Assembly (NCBI RefSeq): GCF_003344045.1
Contig: NZ_QFWX01000006.1
Location: forward strand, 124,001-188,000
DNA length: 64,000 nucleotides
Direction of reading: 5' to 3'
DNA from: Marinobacter vulgaris
GTDB taxonomy: Bacteria; Pseudomonadota; Gammaproteobacteria; Pseudomonadales; Oleiphilaceae
A model generated the notes under the pieces. That model had not been told where the DNA came from. It did no database searches and saw only the letters and a list, made by a program, of their open reading frames with translations. This document shows, piece by piece, positions 53,561-62,778 of this stretch. How positions within the stretch are numbered: position 1 is the stretch's first letter; every line of letters starts with the position of its first letter. The position numbers were made by a program, and so were the translations under genes.

Positions 53561-54739
53561 ATGGACTTTAACGCCTATCAGAAAACCCTTGCCAGAGAAC
53601 TCAGGGGGCGGGAATGCCCGTTCTCTGCGGCTGAATACGAGCAACGGCTGCAACGTCTCAGAAGCCGAATGGCGGATGAGGGTGTTGGGGCATTGCTGCT
53701 GACAGACCCGTCTGATCTTTTCTACCTGACCGGTTACAGTACCTTCGAGGTTTCTGTTCACGTGGCGCTGGTGGTCACGCCGGGGTCCCTGATGCTGCAG
53801 GTGCCCTCCATTGAAACCGGCCCTGCCATGATCACCACCCGGGTTGATGAGGTCATCGGCTATCGCTGGGAGGGTATTGGCGATGTGCTGGACCCGCTGG
53901 CCGAGGTTCTCAGCGGTCATGGATCCACCGTGGGAATTGACTACTGGCACGGTTCCCTGCGCCAGGGTGTCGTGGAAGGATTGAAGCAGCGGCTGCCGGA
54001 CACGCGGTTTGTGGACGCCTCCGGCATGCTGAAAAACATCCGTATCGTCAAATCGCCCGCCGAAATTGATTTTCTGAGGCAAAGTGCCCGCATTACCGGC
54101 CAGGGCATAGAGGCGGCTGCATCCGCGATACAGCCCGGCATGACCGATAACGACATCGCAGCGGTGGGCGCAGAGGCGCTTCTGGCCGGCGGCAGTGAAT
54201 TCATGAGCATGCAGCCCATTGTGACTGTGGGTCAGCGAAGCAGTGTTATTCACACCAACCACAAGCGTTGCAAGGTGGCGGAGGGCGACCCCGTATTCCT
54301 GGAATTCGGCGCGGTCTGGCAGCGCTATACAGCGCCCATGATGCGTACCGTTGTGGCTGGTCAGCCTTCCGCGAAGATGCGATCTGTCTTCGATGGCTGC
54401 CGCCGGGTAGTGGATGCTTTACAGCGCGCCATGGTCCCGGGCCGGACGTTCGACTCCGCGGCCAGGGTTGCCGAGCAGGCGTTGGCGCCGCTGGCTGATG
54501 AGGTATTTTTCTCGGGGGTGTTTGGCTACACCGTTGGCGCGCAGTTTCCCCCATCCTGGGTGGAAGGCTCGGGGTTTATTGCCCGCGGTGAAACCGCGGT
54601 ATTCCAGCAGGGCATGGTGTTTCACCTGCCGATCTGTCTGCGAATTCCGGGGCAGTGGGGTATTGGCTGCAGTGATACGGTTCTGGTGGGTGAAGACGGC
54701 GCTGACGCTTTGACGTCCAACCCCTGGCGACTGGACTGA
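53561..54739 (+). CDS. M24 (creatinase/ectoine-hydrolase-like) family protein without metal ligands
   Basis: A 392-residue two-domain protein: a creatinase N-domain (residues about 30-165, LLLTDPSDLFYLTGYS) and a pita-bread C-domain (about 175-390). In M24 metallopeptidases the C-domain carries Asp, Asp, His, Glu, Glu; here the corresponding positions read LEFG, YTAP, GYTVG, HLPIC and GCSDT, so none of the five metal ligands survives. That is also true of creatinase and the ectoine hydrolase DoeA, which cleave non-peptide C-N bonds without metal. A His in VIHTNHKR may be catalytic. Substrate unknown. Confidence 0.75.
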   Translation: MDFNAYQKTLARELRGRECPFSAAEYEQRLQRLRSRMADEGVGALLLTDPSDLFYLTGYSTFEVSVHVALVVTPGSLMLQVPSIETGPAMITTRVDEVIGYRWEGIGDVLDPLAEVLSGHGSTVGIDYWHGSLRQGVVEGLKQRLPDTRFVDASGMLKNIRIVKSPAEIDFLRQSARITGQGIEAAASAIQPGMTDNDIAAVGAEALLAGGSEFMSMQPIVTVGQRSSVIHTNHKRCKVAEGDPVFLEFGAVWQRYTAPMMRTVVAGQPSAKMRSVFDGCRRVVDALQRAMVPGRTFDSAARVAEQALAPLADEVFFSGVFGYTVGAQFPPSWVEGSGFIARGETAVFQQGMVFHLPICLRIPGQWGIGCSDTVLVGEDGADALTSNPWRLD

Positions 54740-54778
54740 ATCCCTGTCGAACCCGCCTGGTGAGCATGCCACAGGTGG

Positions 54779-55735
54779 TCATTCCAGCCTGATATCGCGC
54801 AGATAGACAGTCTTTGGCTCCGTCAATCCGGAGGTGAATAAACCAAGCCGCCGGATTGCGCCCATGTCCATGCTGCGCCCGGCGGGCGCGTTTTTGATCA
54901 GCTCCAGATCCAGCCGGAAGCGGTGTTCGCCGGGGGCGAGTTCCAGGCGTGTGTTGAAGCGGTCGTTATAGGCGTTATTGCCGAGGTCATGCTCAACGTC
55001 ATTAATGCGCAGGGTCATCGGCACTGGCTGATCCTGGGGGTTATACGTCACAACGATGAGGTGGCTGTATCCCCGCCAGTCACCCGGGAAATTGTCAAAA
55101 GAGACACCGGAGAAGCGGTTGGTGGAAAGGGATATCTTGAGTTGCCCCTGGCGGTTGCTTTGCCGGTTTCCCGAGGTCGGGGTGATCGGCCCGTTCCAGA
55201 ACGGCGCCGGGTCCCTGTGGCTGAAATCATAAAGTGCCGGTAATAACTGGCTGACCTCGTATTGCCGGACGCCAATCCGTGCGGTATTGCCCACTTCAGC
55301 AAGCAGCAGTAAAGCAACGATGATTCGCAGAGCCCAGACCGTCGGAGGTGAAAACCCGCCCCTGATTGCCCGCGGCCAGACGGCAAGTACAGCCCACAGG
55401 CCCAGCAGGTTGCGGAGGATGTCGTGCCAGTCCATCTGACGGCTGAGACCGTACTGGAGCACTTCTATCCCCAGGCCAAGCAGGAATACAGCCAGTGTGG
55501 CAAACGCCCACAGCCTCCAGCCGGTCCAGATCCGCCAGGGTTGGACCGCAATCGTCATCAGGGCAAAGAAAAGGATGTGCCCGAGGTTCCAGGCAGACTT
55601 GTAGAGTGGCCCGTCAGTCCATCCTGGGCCACCAATGAAGAAAAAGGGCGCAATCAGGACGATACCCGCAAAGGCCAGATACTGGCATATCCTGGCTTTG
55701 CGGGCACGGCGGTCAGCTGGCAGATACGGAATCAT
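54779..55735 (-). CDS. VanZ family protein with C-terminal beta-sandwich domain
   Basis: A 318-residue protein: four transmembrane helices with VanZ-like motifs (NLGHILFFALMTIAVQP, GIEVLQYGLSRQMDWHDILRNLLG) in residues 1-135, a further helix at about 150, then a soluble beta-rich domain to the end (GVSFDNFPGDWRGYSHLIV, TLRINDVEH) resembling a carbohydrate-binding or galactose-binding fold. VanZ domains are linked to cell-wall-active compounds; the function of this combination is unknown. Its ATG overlaps the ppiC stop by one base, so it is coupled. Confidence 0.75.
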   Translation of the reverse strand: MIPYLPADRRARKARICQYLAFAGIVLIAPFFFIGGPGWTDGPLYKSAWNLGHILFFALMTIAVQPWRIWTGWRLWAFATLAVFLLGLGIEVLQYGLSRQMDWHDILRNLLGLWAVLAVWPRAIRGGFSPPTVWALRIIVALLLLAEVGNTARIGVRQYEVSQLLPALYDFSHRDPAPFWNGPITPTSGNRQSNRQGQLKISLSTNRFSGVSFDNFPGDWRGYSHLIVVTYNPQDQPVPMTLRINDVEHDLGNNAYNDRFNTRLELAPGEHRFRLDLELIKNAPAGRSMDMGAIRRLGLFTSGLTEPKTVYLRDIRLE

Positions 55736-56013
55736 CAGCTTCGGCTGGTGACTTCCAGCAGATGGTAGCCGAACTGGGTCTTCACCGGACCAAGAACCTT
55801 GTTCACGTCACCGCTGAATACCACCTTGTCGAATTCCGGAACCATCTGGCCGGGGCCGAAGGAACCCAGATCACCGCCATTGCGGCCGGAGGGGCAGGAG
55901 GAATGCTGCTTTGCCACTTCTGCAAAGTCCTCGCCGCCCTCGATGGCTTTCTTGAGCTCTTCACATTTTGCTTCGCTGTCCACCAGGATGTGGCGTGCCG
56001 TTGCCTTGGTCAT
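55735..56013 (-). CDS. ppiC: Parvulin-type peptidyl-prolyl isomerase PpiC
   Basis: A 92-residue single-domain parvulin, matching E. coli PpiC in length and motifs: [50 protein letters not shown] and FGYHLLEV. It catalyses cis-trans isomerisation of peptidyl-proline bonds in the cytoplasm; the Cys in HSSCPS is the conserved active-site residue. Upstream gene of a coupled pair with the VanZ gene; divergent from ybiT. Confidence 0.92.
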   Translation of the reverse strand: MTKATARHILVDSEAKCEELKKAIEGGEDFAEVAKQHSSCPSGRNGGDLGSFGPGQMVPEFDKVVFSGDVNKVLGPVKTQFGYHLLEVTSRS

Positions 56014-56212
56014 GACGTCTGTTTCCTATAAAAGAGGTAGTGATAATGAGTGTGTTGCTACTCCGAGGCTGAAATGCTGCCCGCCGCGGCCGGCCGTGGC
56101 AAGCGCTTTTTATCCGTGTTTCTGCTGTCTCACGGTTTTGGCGGCAAACCTGTACAATGCCGGCTTTTCCTGTCCGGGCTTCACCCGGTACTCACTGTTG
56201 ATAGGTTTCTTC

Positions 56213-57799
56213 TTGATTTCCACCGCGAACATTACCATGCAGTTCGGGGCCAAGCCCCTGTTTGAAAACGTATCCGTCAAGTTTGGCAACGGCAATCGCT
56301 ACGGTCTGATTGGCGCCAACGGCTGTGGCAAGTCCACCTTTATGAAAATCCTCGGGGGCGATCTGGAGCCCTCCGCCGGGCAGGTCATGGTGGACCAGAA
56401 CCAGCGGCTGGGCAAACTGCGCCAGGATCAGTTCGCCTATGAGGACTGCTCGGTTATCGATACCGTGATCATGGGTCATGAGGAACTCTGGCGGGTGAAG
56501 GCGGAGCGGGACCGTATCTATTCGCTGGCGGAAATGACCGAAGAAGACGGCATGGCCGTGGCCGACCTTGAAGTCCAGTTCGCCGAGATGGACGGTTACA
56601 CCGCCGACGCCCGTGCCGGTGAGCTGCTGCTGGGGCTGGACATTCCCCTGGACCAGCACGACGGTCCGATGAGCGCGATCGCGCCGGGCTGGAAGCTGCG
56701 GGTTCTGCTGGCACAGGCGCTGTTTTCCGATCCCGATATCCTGCTGCTGGACGAGCCCACCAACCACCTGGATATCAACACCATCCGCTGGCTGGAAAGC
56801 ATCCTGGTGGCAAGAAACAGCACCATGATCATCATTTCCCACGATCGCCATTTCCTGAACAGTGTGTGCACCCACATGGCGGATCTGGATTACGGCGAGC
56901 TGCGGCTGTTCCCGGGCAACTACGACGAGTACATGACCGCCGCCACCCAGGCCCGTGAGCGCATGTTGTCGGATAACGCCAAGAAGAAGGCCCAGATTGC
57001 CGAATTGCAGCAGTTTGTCAGCCGCTTTTCGGCCAACGCCTCCAAGGCCAAGCAGGCGACTTCCCGCGCCCGCCAGATCGACAAGATCCAGCTTGAGGAG
57101 GTCAAGCCCTCCAGCCGCGTGAGCCCGTTTATCCGTTTTGAGCAGACCAAGAAGCTGCACCGGCAGGCCGTTACCCTGAAAGACATGAGCAAGGGCTTTG
57201 ACGGCGAAAACCTGTTCAACAAGCTCAATCTCAAGATTGAGGTCGGGGAACGGGTGGCGATCATCGGCCCCAACGGCATTGGTAAAACCACGCTGATGCA
57301 GTGTCTGGCTGGCAACATGACGCCTGATAGCGGCGATGTGAAGTGGACAGACAGCGCCCAGGTGGGCTACTACGCCCAGGACCATACCGCGGATTTTGCC
57401 GAAGACATGAACCTCACCGACTGGATGTCACAATGGACCACCGGCGGTGAGCAACTGGTACGGGGCACCCTCGGCCGGATGCTGTTTTCCGGAGATGATA
57501 TCGGCAAGTCGGTGAAGGTGATTTCAGGCGGCGAGCAGGGGCGGATGCTGTTCGGTAAGCTGATCCTGGAAAAGCCCAATGTGCTGCTGATGGACGAGCC
57601 TACCAACCACCTGGACATGGAGTCTATCGAGTCCCTGAACCTGGCACTGGAAAACTACCCGGGCACGCTGGTGTTCGTCAGCCATGACCGGGAGTTCGTG
57701 TCGTCGCTGGCCACTCGCATCGTTGAGCTGAAGGCTGATGGCATCACTGACTTCAGCGGCAGCTACGACGATTACCTGCGCAGCCAGGGCTATTTCTGA
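56213..57799 (+). CDS. ybiT: ABC-F ATPase YbiT
   Basis: A 528-residue ABC-F protein without membrane domains, matching E. coli YbiT nearly throughout. Both nucleotide domains are complete: Walker [10 protein letters not shown] and GPNGIGKTT, Walker [12 protein letters not shown] and [11 protein letters not shown], and the linker with [23 protein letters not shown] proteins act at the ribosome, generally in translation or antibiotic tolerance. The TTG at 56213 is preferred: it yields the usual [11 protein letters not shown] start; the next ATG is at 56237. The gene ends overlapping the convergent dehalogenase by 10 bases. Confidence 0.92.
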   Translation: MISTANITMQFGAKPLFENVSVKFGNGNRYGLIGANGCGKSTFMKILGGDLEPSAGQVMVDQNQRLGKLRQDQFAYEDCSVIDTVIMGHEELWRVKAERDRIYSLAEMTEEDGMAVADLEVQFAEMDGYTADARAGELLLGLDIPLDQHDGPMSAIAPGWKLRVLLAQALFSDPDILLLDEPTNHLDINTIRWLESILVARNSTMIIISHDRHFLNSVCTHMADLDYGELRLFPGNYDEYMTAATQARERMLSDNAKKKAQIAELQQFVSRFSANASKAKQATSRARQIDKIQLEEVKPSSRVSPFIRFEQTKKLHRQAVTLKDMSKGFDGENLFNKLNLKIEVGERVAIIGPNGIGKTTLMQCLAGNMTPDSGDVKWTDSAQVGYYAQDHTADFAEDMNLTDWMSQWTTGGEQLVRGTLGRMLFSGDDIGKSVKVISGGEQGRMLFGKLILEKPNVLLMDEPTNHLDMESIESLNLALENYPGTLVFVSHDREFVSSLATRIVELKADGITDFSGSYDDYLRSQGYF

Positions 57800-58695
57800 T
57801 CGCCCTGGCCCAAACTGGCCAGAAGATCGTTGACCGCGCAGGCAAACTGTACCGGTGAATCTTCCTGCAGGAAGTGGCCGCCGGTCAGGGTGGTGTGGGG
57901 CTGGCCTTTGGCACCGGGGATACGCTCCTGCATGAAACGATCACCGCCCCGGGTGATAGGATCGCCATTGCTGAACGTGGTCAGGAACGGCTTCTCCCAT
58001 TGCTCCAATACCTTCCATGCGGCCCGGTTGGACTCACTGGCCGGATCGCTTGGCTTTACCGGCACCAGTTTCGGGAAGGCACGGGCCCCGGCCTTGTATT
58101 TCTTGGCCGGGAAAGGGGCGTCGTAGGCACGGCGCTCATCCGGGCCCAGTGTGCGGAAGCTGCCGGTGTTGATGATGCGGGAAATCGGGAACCAGGGGCT
58201 GTAAAGGGCGAAGTTCTTCCACAGCTGAAACGCCTTTGGCACTGGCTGATCGCCGGTTGGCAGCATGCCGTTGCCAACGACAATGGCGCGGAACCGGTCC
58301 GGGTTTTCCGCAGCCAGTCGCAGGCCCAGCAGTGAGCCCCAGTCCTGGCAGACCAGGGTGATGTCCCGCAATCCGGTCTGGTCCAGAAATGACTGCATCC
58401 AGTGCATGTGGCCCTGGTAACTGTAGGCGTTGATATCCGTAGGCTTGTCTGATTTGCCAAAGCCGATCAGGTCCGGGGCAATGACCCGATGCCCCGCCGC
58501 AGCGCAGATCGGGATCATGTGCCGGTAAAGATAGGACCAGGACGGCTCGCCGTGCATCATCAGCACGGGCATGGCGTCCGCAGGCCCTTCGTCGACATAA
58601 TGCATGCGCAGGCCATCGACCTCCACATAGTGGGGCTTGAAAGGGTAGTCCAGCAGCCGCTCGAATCGTTCGTCAGGCGTTCTTGCCACGTCCAT
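57790..58695 (-). CDS. Haloalkane dehalogenase (subfamily I type)
   Basis: A 301-residue alpha/beta hydrolase. Catalytic residues of haloalkane dehalogenases are present: nucleophile Asp with halide-binding Trp in [11 protein letters not shown], oxyanion region [13 protein letters not shown], second halide Trp in [10 protein letters not shown], acid Asp in [11 protein letters not shown] and base His in [11 protein letters not shown]. These match subfamily I (DhlA/DhmA) enzymes, which hydrolyse haloalkanes to alcohols. The substrate range is not predictable. Divergent from the DUF1415 gene. Confidence 0.85.
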   Translation of the reverse strand: MDVARTPDERFERLLDYPFKPHYVEVDGLRMHYVDEGPADAMPVLMMHGEPSWSYLYRHMIPICAAAGHRVIAPDLIGFGKSDKPTDINAYSYQGHMHWMQSFLDQTGLRDITLVCQDWGSLLGLRLAAENPDRFRAIVVGNGMLPTGDQPVPKAFQLWKNFALYSPWFPISRIINTGSFRTLGPDERRAYDAPFPAKKYKAGARAFPKLVPVKPSDPASESNRAAWKVLEQWEKPFLTTFSNGDPITRGGDRFMQERIPGAKGQPHTTLTGGHFLQEDSPVQFACAVNDLLASLGQGDQK

Positions 58696-58800
58696 TTTTG
58701 ATCTCCGGTATCAATACTGGAATTATTGTAAGCTTGCTTAACATATCACGACCCGCACTGGGCGTGTCTGTTCCGTTTATCACAATAGGGGAGTGTACCC

Positions 58801-59337
58801 TTGGAGCACAATTCAATTCTGGATGCCACCCGACGGTGGGTCTCAGAGACAGTGGTCGGGCTTAACCTGTGCCCGTTTGCGCGCAGGGAGCTGGTAAAGG
58901 AGCGGATTCGCTTCGTGGCGACCGATGCCGGCTCGGAAGAGGTGCTTTTGATGGCGCTGCAGGATGAGTTGGTGCATCTCAACGAACACCCGGAAGTTGA
59001 AACGACCCTGCTCGTGCATCCGGGCGCGCTGCGGGACTTTGCGGAGTATAATGAATTCCTTGCCGCCGCTGATGGCCTTCTGGAATACCTGGAGCTGGAC
59101 GGAATTTACCAGATTGCCAGCTTTCACCCGGACTATCAGTTTGGCGGTACCGGGCCAGACGACGCCGAGAACTACACCAATCGCTCGCCTTACCCGATGT
59201 TGCACCTGCTGCGGGAGGAAAGCCTCGAGCGTGCCATTGCTGGCTACCCGGGCACGGAACTGATCCCCGGACAGAATATCGAATTGATGAATCGTCTGGG
59301 CGCGGAAGAGATGCGCCGCAGGCTTTTGAGTTTTTGA
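58801..59337 (+). CDS. DUF1415 family protein
   Basis: A 178-residue protein matching DUF1415 along its length: WVSETVVGLNLCPFARRELV at the N-terminus (conserved CPFA) and the SFHPDYQFGGTGPDDAENYTNRSPYPMLHLLREES block in the middle. Soluble and cytoplasmic; biochemical role unknown. A TTG start at 58801 is supported by GGGGAG 7 nt upstream; no ATG in frame would keep the conserved N-terminus. Confidence 0.85.
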   Translation: MEHNSILDATRRWVSETVVGLNLCPFARRELVKERIRFVATDAGSEEVLLMALQDELVHLNEHPEVETTLLVHPGALRDFAEYNEFLAAADGLLEYLELDGIYQIASFHPDYQFGGTGPDDAENYTNRSPYPMLHLLREESLERAIAGYPGTELIPGQNIELMNRLGAEEMRRRLLSF

Positions 59338-59416
59338 GCCGTTTCCCCCGCCGTGGCTATTGGCAGGGCGTTGTTTGCCCCCTAAGGTATAGGGGTTTGC
59401 CAACAGGGTGAGTCTG

Positions 59417-60307
59417 ATGTCTGCAATTCGAAAGCCTGCCAAAGGCGTAACCATGCCGATCCATGATCAGCCGCTGGTGTTGCATGCCCCGCAAGAGGCC
59501 GGAGCGAGGCTGGCGGAGTTTATCCACCGGCATCCTGGACTGATGATACTGACCGGTGCCGGAGTCAGTACAGATTCCGGCATTCCCGATTACCGGGACG
59601 GCGACGGTGCCTGGAAACGCAAACAGCCAGTGCAGCACCAGGATTTCATGACCAGTGTGGCGGTGCGCCGGCGTTACTGGGGCCGAAGCCTGATCGGCTG
59701 GCCGGTCATTCGCAATGCCAGGCCCAACACTGCCCACCATCATGTGACTGAGCTGGAGTTGCGTAACCACAGCCGCCTGCTGGTTACCCAGAATGTCGAT
59801 CGTCTACATCAGCGGGCCGGCAGCCAGGCAGTGACGGATCTTCACGGCAGGGCCGACGAGGTTATCTGCATGGGCTGCGGCTACCGCTGCAATCGGGACG
59901 AGGTGCACGAACGCTGCGCTGACATGAATCCGGGATTTGAACAATATTCCGCGGTTGCCGCCCCCGACGGAGATGCGGATCTTGAAGTGGACTTCTCCGG
60001 GTTCCGCATTGCCGATTGTCCCCGTTGCCATGGCATCCTCAAACCGGACGTGGTGTTCTTCGGAGACTATGTGCCCAAGGACCGGGTCTATTTCGCGCTG
60101 GACACCCTCAGGGCCAGCGACGGCCTGCTGGTCATCGGATCGTCGCTGATGGTTTATTCCGGATTTCGCTTCTGTCGCTATGCCAGGGAATGGAGCAAAC
60201 CCATCGCCACGTTGAATCTGGGCCGTACCCGCGCCGACGCACTGGTGGACCTGAAACTCAACGCCGGCATCAGCGAAACCCTGGCCGCCACCCTCCACCA
60301 ACTCTGA
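59417..60307 (+). CDS. NAD-dependent protein deacylase, Sir2 family (class II)
   Basis: A 296-residue sirtuin. Visible are the NAD motif TGAGVSTDSGIPDYR (residues about 47-61), TQNVDRLHQRAGS, catalytic His in DLHGRAD and a zinc site with CMGCGYRC and CPRCHG pairs. The pattern fits class II (SIRT4-like) enzymes, which remove acyl groups or transfer ADP-ribose using NAD and release nicotinamide. PncA and PncB genes lie about 3 kb downstream, giving a salvage route for that nicotinamide. The ATG at 59417 is preferred over a GTG at 59408. Confidence 0.88.
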   Translation: MSAIRKPAKGVTMPIHDQPLVLHAPQEAGARLAEFIHRHPGLMILTGAGVSTDSGIPDYRDGDGAWKRKQPVQHQDFMTSVAVRRRYWGRSLIGWPVIRNARPNTAHHHVTELELRNHSRLLVTQNVDRLHQRAGSQAVTDLHGRADEVICMGCGYRCNRDEVHERCADMNPGFEQYSAVAAPDGDADLEVDFSGFRIADCPRCHGILKPDVVFFGDYVPKDRVYFALDTLRASDGLLVIGSSLMVYSGFRFCRYAREWSKPIATLNLGRTRADALVDLKLNAGISETLAATLHQL

Positions 60308-60360
60308 CGCTTCGGCATCTACCTATACGCATCTGCCGCAAGTTTCATTAGCTTGCTTAG

Positions 60361-61110
60361 ATGAACCCCAGCACCTATTCCTACCAGCTTCAGACCGGAA
60401 AAGTCCGTGCCGAATTTTTCCGGCTGCTACCCATCTCGCTATTTGTGGTGGCCTTTGGTGCTGCCTTCGGCCTGGCGGCAGTCCAGAAAGGGCTTGAGCC
60501 CCTGCAGGCCCTCCTGATGAGCTTCACTGTATTCGCCGGCGCCTCGCAGTTTGCCGCCGTGGATATGTGGGGCAGTGAAGTTTCCCTGATTCCATTGATT
60601 GCTGTGGTGTTTGCGATCAACTCCCGGCACCTGCTGATGGGCGCCTCGTTATATCCCATGCTCCGGGACATGCCCCCTGGCCGTCGCTACGGTCTGCTGC
60701 TGTTTCTGACCGACGCCAACTGGGCAGTCTCTGCCCAGGACTACCAGAACGGCAAGCGCAATCTGGAAGTGATCCTCGGAGGCGGCCTTGTCATCTGGAT
60801 TGCCTGGATCATCGGAACCTGGCTCGGCGTTTACTTCGGCGGGTTACTGCAGGATCCAAAATCCCTTGGCCTGGACATGGTGCTCGGCTGTTTCCTGCTG
60901 GCCATGGCACTGGGTGGCAACAAGTCGCCCCGAACACTGGTGGCGTGGACTGTAGCTGCAATCTCATCACTGGCCGCCTGGAAATGGCTGCCTCCGAATA
61001 CCCATGTGGTGGTCGGTGCATTAGCTGGTGGTGCTATCGGCTTCTTCTGGCTGGAAAAGAAAGCCGATGATGAAGATCGAGTGGGTGTGGAGGAGGAAAC
61101 CTCTACATGA
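60361..61110 (+). CDS. azlC: AzlC family branched-chain amino-acid exporter subunit
   Basis: A 249-residue inner-membrane protein with AzlC motifs FGAAFGLAAVQKGLEPLQALLMSFTVFAGASQFAAV and NSRHLLMGASLYP (residues about 35-105). AzlC works with AzlD to export branched-chain amino acids or analogues. The stop overlaps the azlD start (ATGA), so the two subunits are made from coupled frames. It follows the sirtuin gene by 53 bp. Confidence 0.9.
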   Translation: MNPSTYSYQLQTGKVRAEFFRLLPISLFVVAFGAAFGLAAVQKGLEPLQALLMSFTVFAGASQFAAVDMWGSEVSLIPLIAVVFAINSRHLLMGASLYPMLRDMPPGRRYGLLLFLTDANWAVSAQDYQNGKRNLEVILGGGLVIWIAWIIGTWLGVYFGGLLQDPKSLGLDMVLGCFLLAMALGGNKSPRTLVAWTVAAISSLAAWKWLPPNTHVVVGALAGGAIGFFWLEKKADDEDRVGVEEETST

Positions 61111-61430
61111 CCATTGAAACTACCACCGCCGGCATCCTCGCACTGATCGCCATCATGACGGTTGTAACTGTAATCACCCGCTTCGGTGGCGTGTTCCTGA
61201 TGTCCTTCGTGACCATCAATCCGAGAATCGAAAGCTTCATCAACACCATGGCCAGTTCCGTGTTGATAGCCATCATCGTTCCCATGGCGTTTAGCGGGGA
61301 CGCCGGCTCGTTGGCGGCGCTGGTTGTTACCGCGGTTATCATGCTGGCGATCAAGAAACCTCTTCCCGCGATTGCGGCCGGGATAGCCGCAGCCGGCCTG
61401 GTTCGTTATGCGGGTATCACTTCGCTTTAA
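61107..61430 (+). CDS. azlD: AzlD family exporter small subunit
   Basis: A 107-residue membrane protein with four predicted helices and the AzlD pattern VVTVITRFGGVFLM ... INTMASSVLIAIIVPMAF. It is the small partner of AzlC. Overlaps azlC by 4 bases. The long inverted repeat begins 17 bp after its stop and probably ends the transcript. Confidence 0.9.
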   Translation: MTIETTTAGILALIAIMTVVTVITRFGGVFLMSFVTINPRIESFINTMASSVLIAIIVPMAFSGDAGSLAALVVTAVIMLAIKKPLPAIAAGIAAAGLVRYAGITSL

Positions 61431-61447
61431 TGCTGGCCAAAGAGGCA

Positions 61448-61557
61448 GGACGGGGCAGGGGCGGTCTCCCAAAAATGTGCGGAGCCATGGATGGCGGAGC
61501 CCAAGCGTACATGGACGTATTTAAAGCGTTTTTTGGGAGACCGTCCCTGCCCCGTCC
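61448..61557. repeat. 110-bp inverted-repeat element with internal hairpins
   Basis: The arms GGACGGGGCAGGGGCGGTCTCCCAAAAA (61448-61475 in two blocks) and its near-exact complement (61529-61557) differ at one G:T-type position and can form a stem of about 28 bp. Inside lie GCCATGGATGGC (61484-61495) and TACATGGACGTA (61508-61519), two short hairpin-like units with a common CATGGA core. The arm ends in A/T tracts facing the loop. It sits between convergent azlD and the DUF3750 gene, so it may act as a bidirectional terminator or be a REP/MITE-like element. Confidence 0.85.
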
Positions 61558-62333
61558 GTCTTGGTTGCAGCGGGTTCAGGCATGGGATTTGTATTGCGCA
61601 GTGCCAGTTCGCCAATGCCCGGCAGTTTGATGCCGAGGGCCAGCGGATTGATACCCAGAGACAGCCCCAGGATATTCAGTTCAAGCCCCTCCCGAACGCC
61701 TGCGAGCACGCCGAAATAGCCACCCAGCGATAGCTGGTATCCGGCTCCACCTGGCACTTCCGAGATCAACCCATTGCCCAGGTAATCCTTGCCGATTGCA
61801 TTACTGGGCAAGGCCACATCCATCTCCGGAATCTGGCGGATGACCCAGGCCACAAACGTATTGCTGTTGGGGCCTGGCCATGCCTCGTAGGTTGTCGGAT
61901 AGGGATAGTTTTCAATAACGCCGCCAAGTTGCCCAATAATCCGTTCCGCCTGTTGTCCGCGAAAATCTGCAATCAATGCCGGTTTGGCGCCGTACCAGTT
62001 GCGGTCAGGGTCATCAGGTCGTGACTGGATGACGTAGTGTCGCCAGCCGGTAACCTGATGCACATAGTAGGTGTTGGCACCAGCCTCCTTGGTGCTGATC
62101 CAGGTATGCACTGAAAAATAGCCCCGCCAGTTATAGGCGCGCGCACCGTAGACCTGTACCACGGCGCCCTGCTCCTGTTCAGGGGTAGGGGCCAGCCCCG
62201 CGCTGGACCGGTCCGCGGTCCGCCAGCTTCCGGAGTCCTGAAAGCCGGCACAGGCCGCCAGTAGAAGCGGGCCTGCCAATAGCACGGCGAATGTCAGGGT
62301 AGCCCCGATAAAACAATGCTTGATTCTTCTCAT
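61521..62333 (-). CDS. DUF3750 family lipoprotein-like protein, C-terminus encoded by repeat
   Basis: A 270-residue protein with a signal sequence (hydrophobic LTFAVLLAGPLLLAACAG, possible lipobox LAAC near residue 28) and DUF3750 motifs: VQVYGARAYNWRGYFSVHTWI, GQLGGVIENYPYP, YEAWPGPNSNTFVAW and GLELNILGLSLGINP. Function unknown. The last residues (about TDGAGTVSQKTL) are encoded by the right arm of the inverted repeat, and the stop codon lies inside the repeat. The family-like body ends before this tail. Confidence 0.82.
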   Translation of the reverse strand: MRRIKHCFIGATLTFAVLLAGPLLLAACAGFQDSGSWRTADRSSAGLAPTPEQEQGAVVQVYGARAYNWRGYFSVHTWISTKEAGANTYYVHQVTGWRHYVIQSRPDDPDRNWYGAKPALIADFRGQQAERIIGQLGGVIENYPYPTTYEAWPGPNSNTFVAWVIRQIPEMDVALPSNAIGKDYLGNGLISEVPGGAGYQLSLGGYFGVLAGVREGLELNILGLSLGINPLALGIKLPGIGELALRNTNPMPEPAATKTDGAGTVSQKTL

Positions 62334-62518
62334 AGAGATCCGGAGATAGTGGGTAACCCTCAGTTTACGACAAAGGAAATGTCAAAGCTCAGTTACCCCG
62401 TAAAGTTCCGTTGCAGAGGGCCTGGCTGTTTGCTGGTTATAGGTTACTGGTATAGGCTGAAAAAACAGGCATTCAGGTGATTCGCCTGACTATACACCGC
62501 ATTGAAACAGGAGGTGCC

Positions 62519-62734
62519 ATGTCCGACCATCATGTTTACAAGAAGGTAGAAGTGGTTGGTTCTTCGAAAAACAGCATCGAAGACGCGATTGAGAATGCGC
62601 TTGCCGAGTGCAGCAAAAACCTTCGGAACATTGAGTGGTTTGAAGTGCAGGAGACCCGCGGCCATGTGGTTGACGGCAAAGTCGGGCACTATCAGGTCGT
62701 ACTCAAGATCGGCTTCCGGATTGAGAACAGCTGA
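62519..62734 (+). CDS. Dodecin family flavin-binding protein
   Basis: A 71-residue dodecin: HHVYKKVEVVGSSKNSIEDAIENALAE and IEWFEVQETRGHV motifs, including the conserved Trp that stacks with flavin. Dodecins form hollow dodecamers that store or buffer flavins. ATG at 62519 has GGAGGTG upstream; a reading starting earlier is not conserved. Same strand as, and 44 bp before, the nicotinamidase gene. Confidence 0.93.
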   Translation: MSDHHVYKKVEVVGSSKNSIEDAIENALAECSKNLRNIEWFEVQETRGHVVDGKVGHYQVVLKIGFRIENS

Positions 62735-62778
62735 TATCCGGTGATCTGCACGAACGTCTGACCATGGGAGGACTTCTT

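Noticed and set aside
56192..57385. 397-codon minus-strand frame inside ybiT
   Set aside because: Antisense of a complete ABC-F gene; no recognisable motif.
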